The position numbers were made by a program, and so were the translations under genes. The notes beneath the pieces are model-generated. The model ran no database searches, was not told the origin of the DNA, and worked only from the letters and a program-made list of their open reading frames with translations. A stretch of 8,294 nt of DNA from an uncultured Maribacter sp. (lineage in GTDB: Bacteria > Bacteroidota > Bacteroidia > Flavobacteriales > Flavobacteriaceae): assembly GCA_905479535.1 (NCBI GenBank), contig CAJQMW010000153.1, positions 1 through 8,294 on the forward strand, given 5' to 3'. Shown in pieces: positions 6,401-8,294 of the stretch. The stretch's first letter is position 1; each line of letters starts with the position of its first letter.

Positions 6401-7195
6401 CGATATGCCAAAAACTTTTTCGGCTATGGCAATGAAACGGTCAATGACGAGAATAATTTAGGTCGCGATTATTACCGGGCTAGATTGCAGCAGTTTAGGG
6501 CAAGTGCTGGAATCGCCTACTATAGTCTCAAGGGTAGGGCCGTATTCGAATCCTTTACAGTAAACGAAAATGAGCAGCGCCTCTTTAACCGAAACAATAT
6601 AAGACCCGATGTTTTTGAAACCCAAAATTACGGTGGATTAGAGATAACAGGATACTATGACAATAAGGATGCAGGGGATTTTCCTTCCAAATCCATTTTT
6701 ATTGGACTTACTGCCGGATATAAAACCAATTTAAGTTTTGATGATAACAGGTTTGGTTACGCTTCCTTGAAATTAGGCTTCAACCGTAGATTAAGCACTT
6801 CGGGTGCGTTGGTTTTTGGAACTACCGCAGAATATAGTAGTTTGGTAAACGCTAAAGAGGTCTATTTTTACCATACGCCCTCTATAGGCGGGGACAACGG
6901 TCTCCGTGGCTTTAGGGATGAACGATTTACGGGAAAATCTTACTTTTATCAAAGTTCAGACCTTAAAGTTCGAATAAAACGATATATAACAGCAGTTTCA
7001 CCCGTAACCATTGGTGTTTATGGTGGGTTTGACTATGGTAGGGTTTGGCAACCTGATGATGCTTCCAATATATGGCATACCTCACAAGGAGTAGGATTTT
7101 GGATCAGTAGTTTGCAAGCCCTTACATTTAATATTGGCTATTTTAATTCCAAAGAAAGTAATTTAATACGGGTCGGGTTCGGTATTTCCATATAG
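3455..7195 (+). CDS. Large outer-membrane lipoprotein: metallophosphoesterase-like, kinase-like and Omp85/surface-antigen barrel domains
   Basis: This 1246-residue protein belongs to a Bacteroidota family usually named metallophosphoesterase or BamA/TamA-family protein. It starts with a lipoprotein signal peptide ending in LLHSC (Cys31); the residues after Cys are not acidic, so a surface-export signal is not evident. Residues ~51-370 resemble calcineurin-like phosphoesterase: LMGDN (91-95), PGNNEW (128-133), NGCP (162-165), AMHHP (227-231) and SGHEE (298-302). Three canonical positions are altered: G60 for Asp, N131 for His and E302 for His. Residues ~420-690 are a conserved central domain with IGDWDRHQDQW (625-635) and PRDRDNAF (653-660), resembling the catalytic and metal-binding loops of CotH/Fam20/HipA-like atypical kinases. 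Residues 779-861 hold three RTX-like Gly/Asp units. Residues ~905-1246 form a beta barrel with the Omp85 motif LRGF (1150-1153). The soluble parts probably face the periplasm. Substrate is unknown; the kinase-like label is inference. Confidence 0.88.
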   Translation: MTNLLKEKAYPKTYIYPITFLIGIAFLLHSCATYKEHQQISQISPDETGKIVYSFYLAGGFGNNSETSNAILLNKFENELEKAPENSTLLLMGDNISTVETSWKTDSLLIEKQLQLSKNFKGKTIFLPGNNEWKSFELDKMERVEDYLKKLNRESTEVQPNNGCPIEHIVIDEDLDLILVDSKWFVSNWSRLEDINRKCSDINTRRRFMEELQGYINDGQGKNIVIAMHHPIFSNGVHTGTDTFKGHMTPLPILGTLRNSVMDLSGFDPEHLNSRRYRYLRIAVSALAQANERITVVSGHEESLQLLSGGGIHQIISGSLGSKTATKLEKNIISAIGGKLDYEGEYAYGERGFARLDYFKDGSSKVTFFTEDELMDEKSFEVLKPMDKERTVSDFPLNNAASKSVEILEDPKDYDKSGFYKFLWGERYRSYYGLPVEASVVKLDTLYGGLKVMKEGGGRQSFTLRLEDENGREYNMRSLRKGALKFLKFKLPGIAYNTEDYRDTWAEEVVSDFFTTAHPYMQLVIDPLAESIDVNHSDTELFYVPKQDELGEYNDSYGDELYYIERRPSEEQYNYKGYRRTITKETGEVTDYESTTDMLEKIKSDESYTIDEKNFIRARIFDMLIGDWDRHQDQWRWIEYENDEGDREFMPVPRDRDNAFPRFDGAAMKFVKLFVPNTRTWQTFDDDIDNVKWLNLAGSKLDRALLTKYGPETWAEEAKIIQERITPEVIDNAFLRLPKEVQDETAEFIKEGLKSRLQSLPETAREYGQYLNRIVAITGTEKDDVFEVTKMDSGKISVTIKRLLTDEKNELIYERVFDDKETKELWLYGLGDDDEYKVIGEGDSRIKIKIVGGYGEDSYTIENKKGIKVFEWEHEKIAFQEEIPSLQLSDIYKTNNYHWRYFKPNKNILVPTLGFRTDDGLFLGASNTYTKNGLNGNPFLQKHTLKANYYFNFAATELQYSGVWGNVIPKWNFEVDAYYTSDRYAKNFFGYGNETVNDENNLGRDYYRARLQQFRASAGIAYYSLKGRAVFESFTVNENEQRLFNRNNIRPDVFETQNYGGLEITGYYDNKDAGDFPSKSIFIGLTAGYKTNLSFDDNRFGYASLKLGFNRRLSTSGALVFGTTAEYSSLVNAKEVYFYHTPSIGGDNGLRGFRDERFTGKSYFYQSSDLKVRIKRYITAVSPVTIGVYGGFDYGRVWQPDDASNIWHTSQGVGFWISSLQALTFNIGYFNSKESNLIRVGFGISI
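5789..6037 (+). repeat. Three RTX-like Gly/Asp protein repeats inside the large lipoprotein
   Basis: Three ten-residue units of the translated protein align without gaps: GTEKDDVFEV (779-788), GLGDDDEYKV (829-838) and GGYGEDSYTI (852-861). The shared pattern is G-x4-D-x-[FY]-x-[VI]. The last unit fits the calcium-binding RTX form GGxGxDxUx, with Tyr in the hydrophobic position. They lie between the kinase-like domain and the barrel, and could form a small calcium-stabilised beta structure. Spacing is irregular, so this is not a classical continuous beta-roll. Confidence 0.5.
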
Positions 7196-7238
7196 CCTCC
7201 AACAAGGTTTTGAGCCCAAGCAATAGATCTAAACTAGT
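7196..7238 (+). other. Short intergenic gap, no terminator visible
   Basis: Only 43 bases separate the large lipoprotein gene from the HD-PycTM gene. I see no GC-rich hairpin with a T-run and no TAnnTTTG box in it. This is compatible with read-through transcription of both genes. Confidence 0.5.
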
Positions 7239-8294
7239 ATGACAGCAATAGTAGACAAATCGGAAAAATACATAATTGAGAAGCTGGCCCCGGAAAATAC
7301 CTCGGACTCCCTTTACCACAATTTGCGCCATACACAAAGGGTCGTAAATAGTGTATCGACGTTGGTAGATGAAATAGGCGTGAAAGATGAAGATGCGGAA
7401 GCCTTATTAGTCGCCGCTTGGTTTCACGATGTGGGCTATACTGTTTCTTATGATGACCATGAAGAAAAAAGTTGCCAGATTGCAAAGGATTTTCTTTCTA
7501 AGCAAGAATGTAGTGATGATTTTATCACTAAAGTCCTTTCTTTGATCAGGGCAACGAAAAGAAATTACGAGCCAAAAAATCAATTAGAAAAAATCATGAA
7601 GGATGCTGATTCTTCACATGTGGCCAAGAAAAGTTTTTTAGCGGCCTCGGAGCTGCTACGGGTCGAACTTTCTACTCTAGGAATAGCCAATTACACCATA
7701 GACGAGTGGCGAAAGGAGAACATAAAGTTCCTCAACAACTCACATCGATTTTATACGGAATATGCGCTTGAAAATTGGCAGGACAGAAAAGACAAAAACC
7801 TAAAAAAATTAATTAAGGCCAAGAAGAAAAGTAAAAAACTGGTAAAAAAGGAATCGCTAAAAGCAAAGTTCAAGGGAAATTTACCGGATCGGGGAATCCA
7901 GACGCTGTACCGAGTTACCCTTCGAAACCATATTAAATTAAGCGACATCGCGGACACCAAGGCCAACATTCTATTATCCGTTAATGCCATAATCATCTCC
8001 TTGGCCCTGGCGAATTTGATTCCAAAATTGGATAATCCCTCTAACGATTATCTCATCTATCCTACTGCTTTGTTCGTGATTTTTAGTGTCGTGTCCATGG
8101 TAATGTCCATATTGGCCACTAAACCGAACGTTACCAGCGGTCAATTCACAGAAGAAGAAGTAACCTCCAAAAAAGTGAACCTCCTATTCTTTGGAAACTT
8201 TCATAAAATGCAGCTTAATCAATATCAATGGGCAATGAAGGAACTGATCAAGGATAAGGATTATATCTATAGTAGTTTGACCAAAGATCTCTAT
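7239..8294 (+). CDS. HD-domain phosphohydrolase fused to a PycTM (Pycsar effector-type) membrane domain (3' end cut off)
   Basis: The frame is open from ATG 7239 to the window edge (352 residues, no stop), so the C-terminus is missing. Residues ~25-125 form an HD phosphohydrolase domain: YHNLRH (His27/His31), WFHDVGY (His63-Asp64), DDHEEKS (His74-Glu75), LIRATK (102-107) and KDAD (Asp122/Asp124). The motif set suggests metal-dependent hydrolysis of a phosphoester or nucleotide. A helical segment follows, then a very basic linker (residues 182-212, 16 of 31 Lys/Arg). From residue ~222 the sequence reads LSDIADTKANILLSVNA and two transmembrane helices (~244-262 and ~272-293). This matches the PycTM / DUF5706 'Pycsar system effector' domain. 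PycTM proteins in Pycsar defence respond to cyclic pyrimidine nucleotides and damage the membrane. Here no cyclase gene is visible. HD-PycTM fusions often stand alone in flavobacteria (recalled), so a role in defence is possible but unproven. Confidence 0.88.
   Translation, partial: MTAIVDKSEKYIIEKLAPENTSDSLYHNLRHTQRVVNSVSTLVDEIGVKDEDAEALLVAAWFHDVGYTVSYDDHEEKSCQIAKDFLSKQECSDDFITKVLSLIRATKRNYEPKNQLEKIMKDADSSHVAKKSFLAASELLRVELSTLGIANYTIDEWRKENIKFLNNSHRFYTEYALENWQDRKDKNLKKLIKAKKKSKKLVKKESLKAKFKGNLPDRGIQTLYRVTLRNHIKLSDIADTKANILLSVNAIIISLALANLIPKLDNPSNDYLIYPTALFVIFSVVSMVMSILATKPNVTSGQFTEEEVTSKKVNLLFFGNFHKMQLNQYQWAMKELIKDKDYIYSSLTKDLY

Noticed and set aside
7751..7996. Minus-strand open frame of 81 codons near the right edge
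   Set aside because: It is opposite the Lys-rich linker and PycTM start; runs of Phe/Leu arise from complementing Lys codons, so it mimics a membrane protein by composition only.
7239..8294. Complete two-gene Pycsar defence system
   Set aside because: Only the effector-type gene is visible; no nucleotide cyclase is encoded anywhere in the window, so the full system cannot be claimed.

Overview
The window looks like chromosomal DNA from a Bacteroidota bacterium, most likely a marine member of the Flavobacteriaceae. The DNA is AT-rich and start codons lack clear Shine-Dalgarno sequences. The protein families are also typical of that group: an AraC-type regulator, a YtxH / holin-like / short helical protein trio, and a giant lipoprotein phosphoesterase fused to an outer-membrane barrel. 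No rRNA, tRNA, CRISPR array, insertion sequence or integrase was seen. No gap between genes exceeds about 225 bases.

Layout. Bases 1-768 (+) hold the 3' part of an AraC-family regulator that runs in from the left edge. Convergent to it, 779-1659 (-) is a tight three-gene cassette read in the order YtxH-domain protein, two-helix 'phage holin family' membrane protein, DUF6327-like 64-residue protein. A 210-bp divergent intergenic region (1660-1869) separates this cassette from an aldehyde dehydrogenase of the succinate-semialdehyde type (1870-3231, +). That region carries a perfect 8-bp inverted repeat just before the dehydrogenase start. Bases 3232-3454 hold no intact annotated gene, but one frame encodes a basic leader plus a transmembrane helix, interrupted by a single in-frame TAA.

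Bases 3455-7195 (+) encode a 1246-residue lipoprotein with four parts. These are a metallophosphoesterase-like domain that has lost several canonical catalytic residues, a central domain with an atypical-kinase-like signature, three RTX-like Gly/Asp repeats, and a C-terminal Omp85/surface-antigen barrel. Forty-three bases downstream, a gene that runs off the right edge (7239-8294, +) encodes an HD phosphohydrolase domain, a very lysine-rich linker and a PycTM-type membrane domain. PycTM is the effector module of Pycsar cyclic-pyrimidine anti-phage signalling.

How the genes relate. The minus-strand trio is probably one envelope or stress-related operon. The giant lipoprotein and the HD-PycTM gene may be co-transcribed. 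No cyclic-nucleotide cyclase is visible, so an active Pycsar system cannot be claimed from this window alone. The most unusual points are the HD-PycTM protein, the degenerate phosphoesterase site beside a kinase-like motif in one outer-membrane protein, and the interrupted small membrane ORF.
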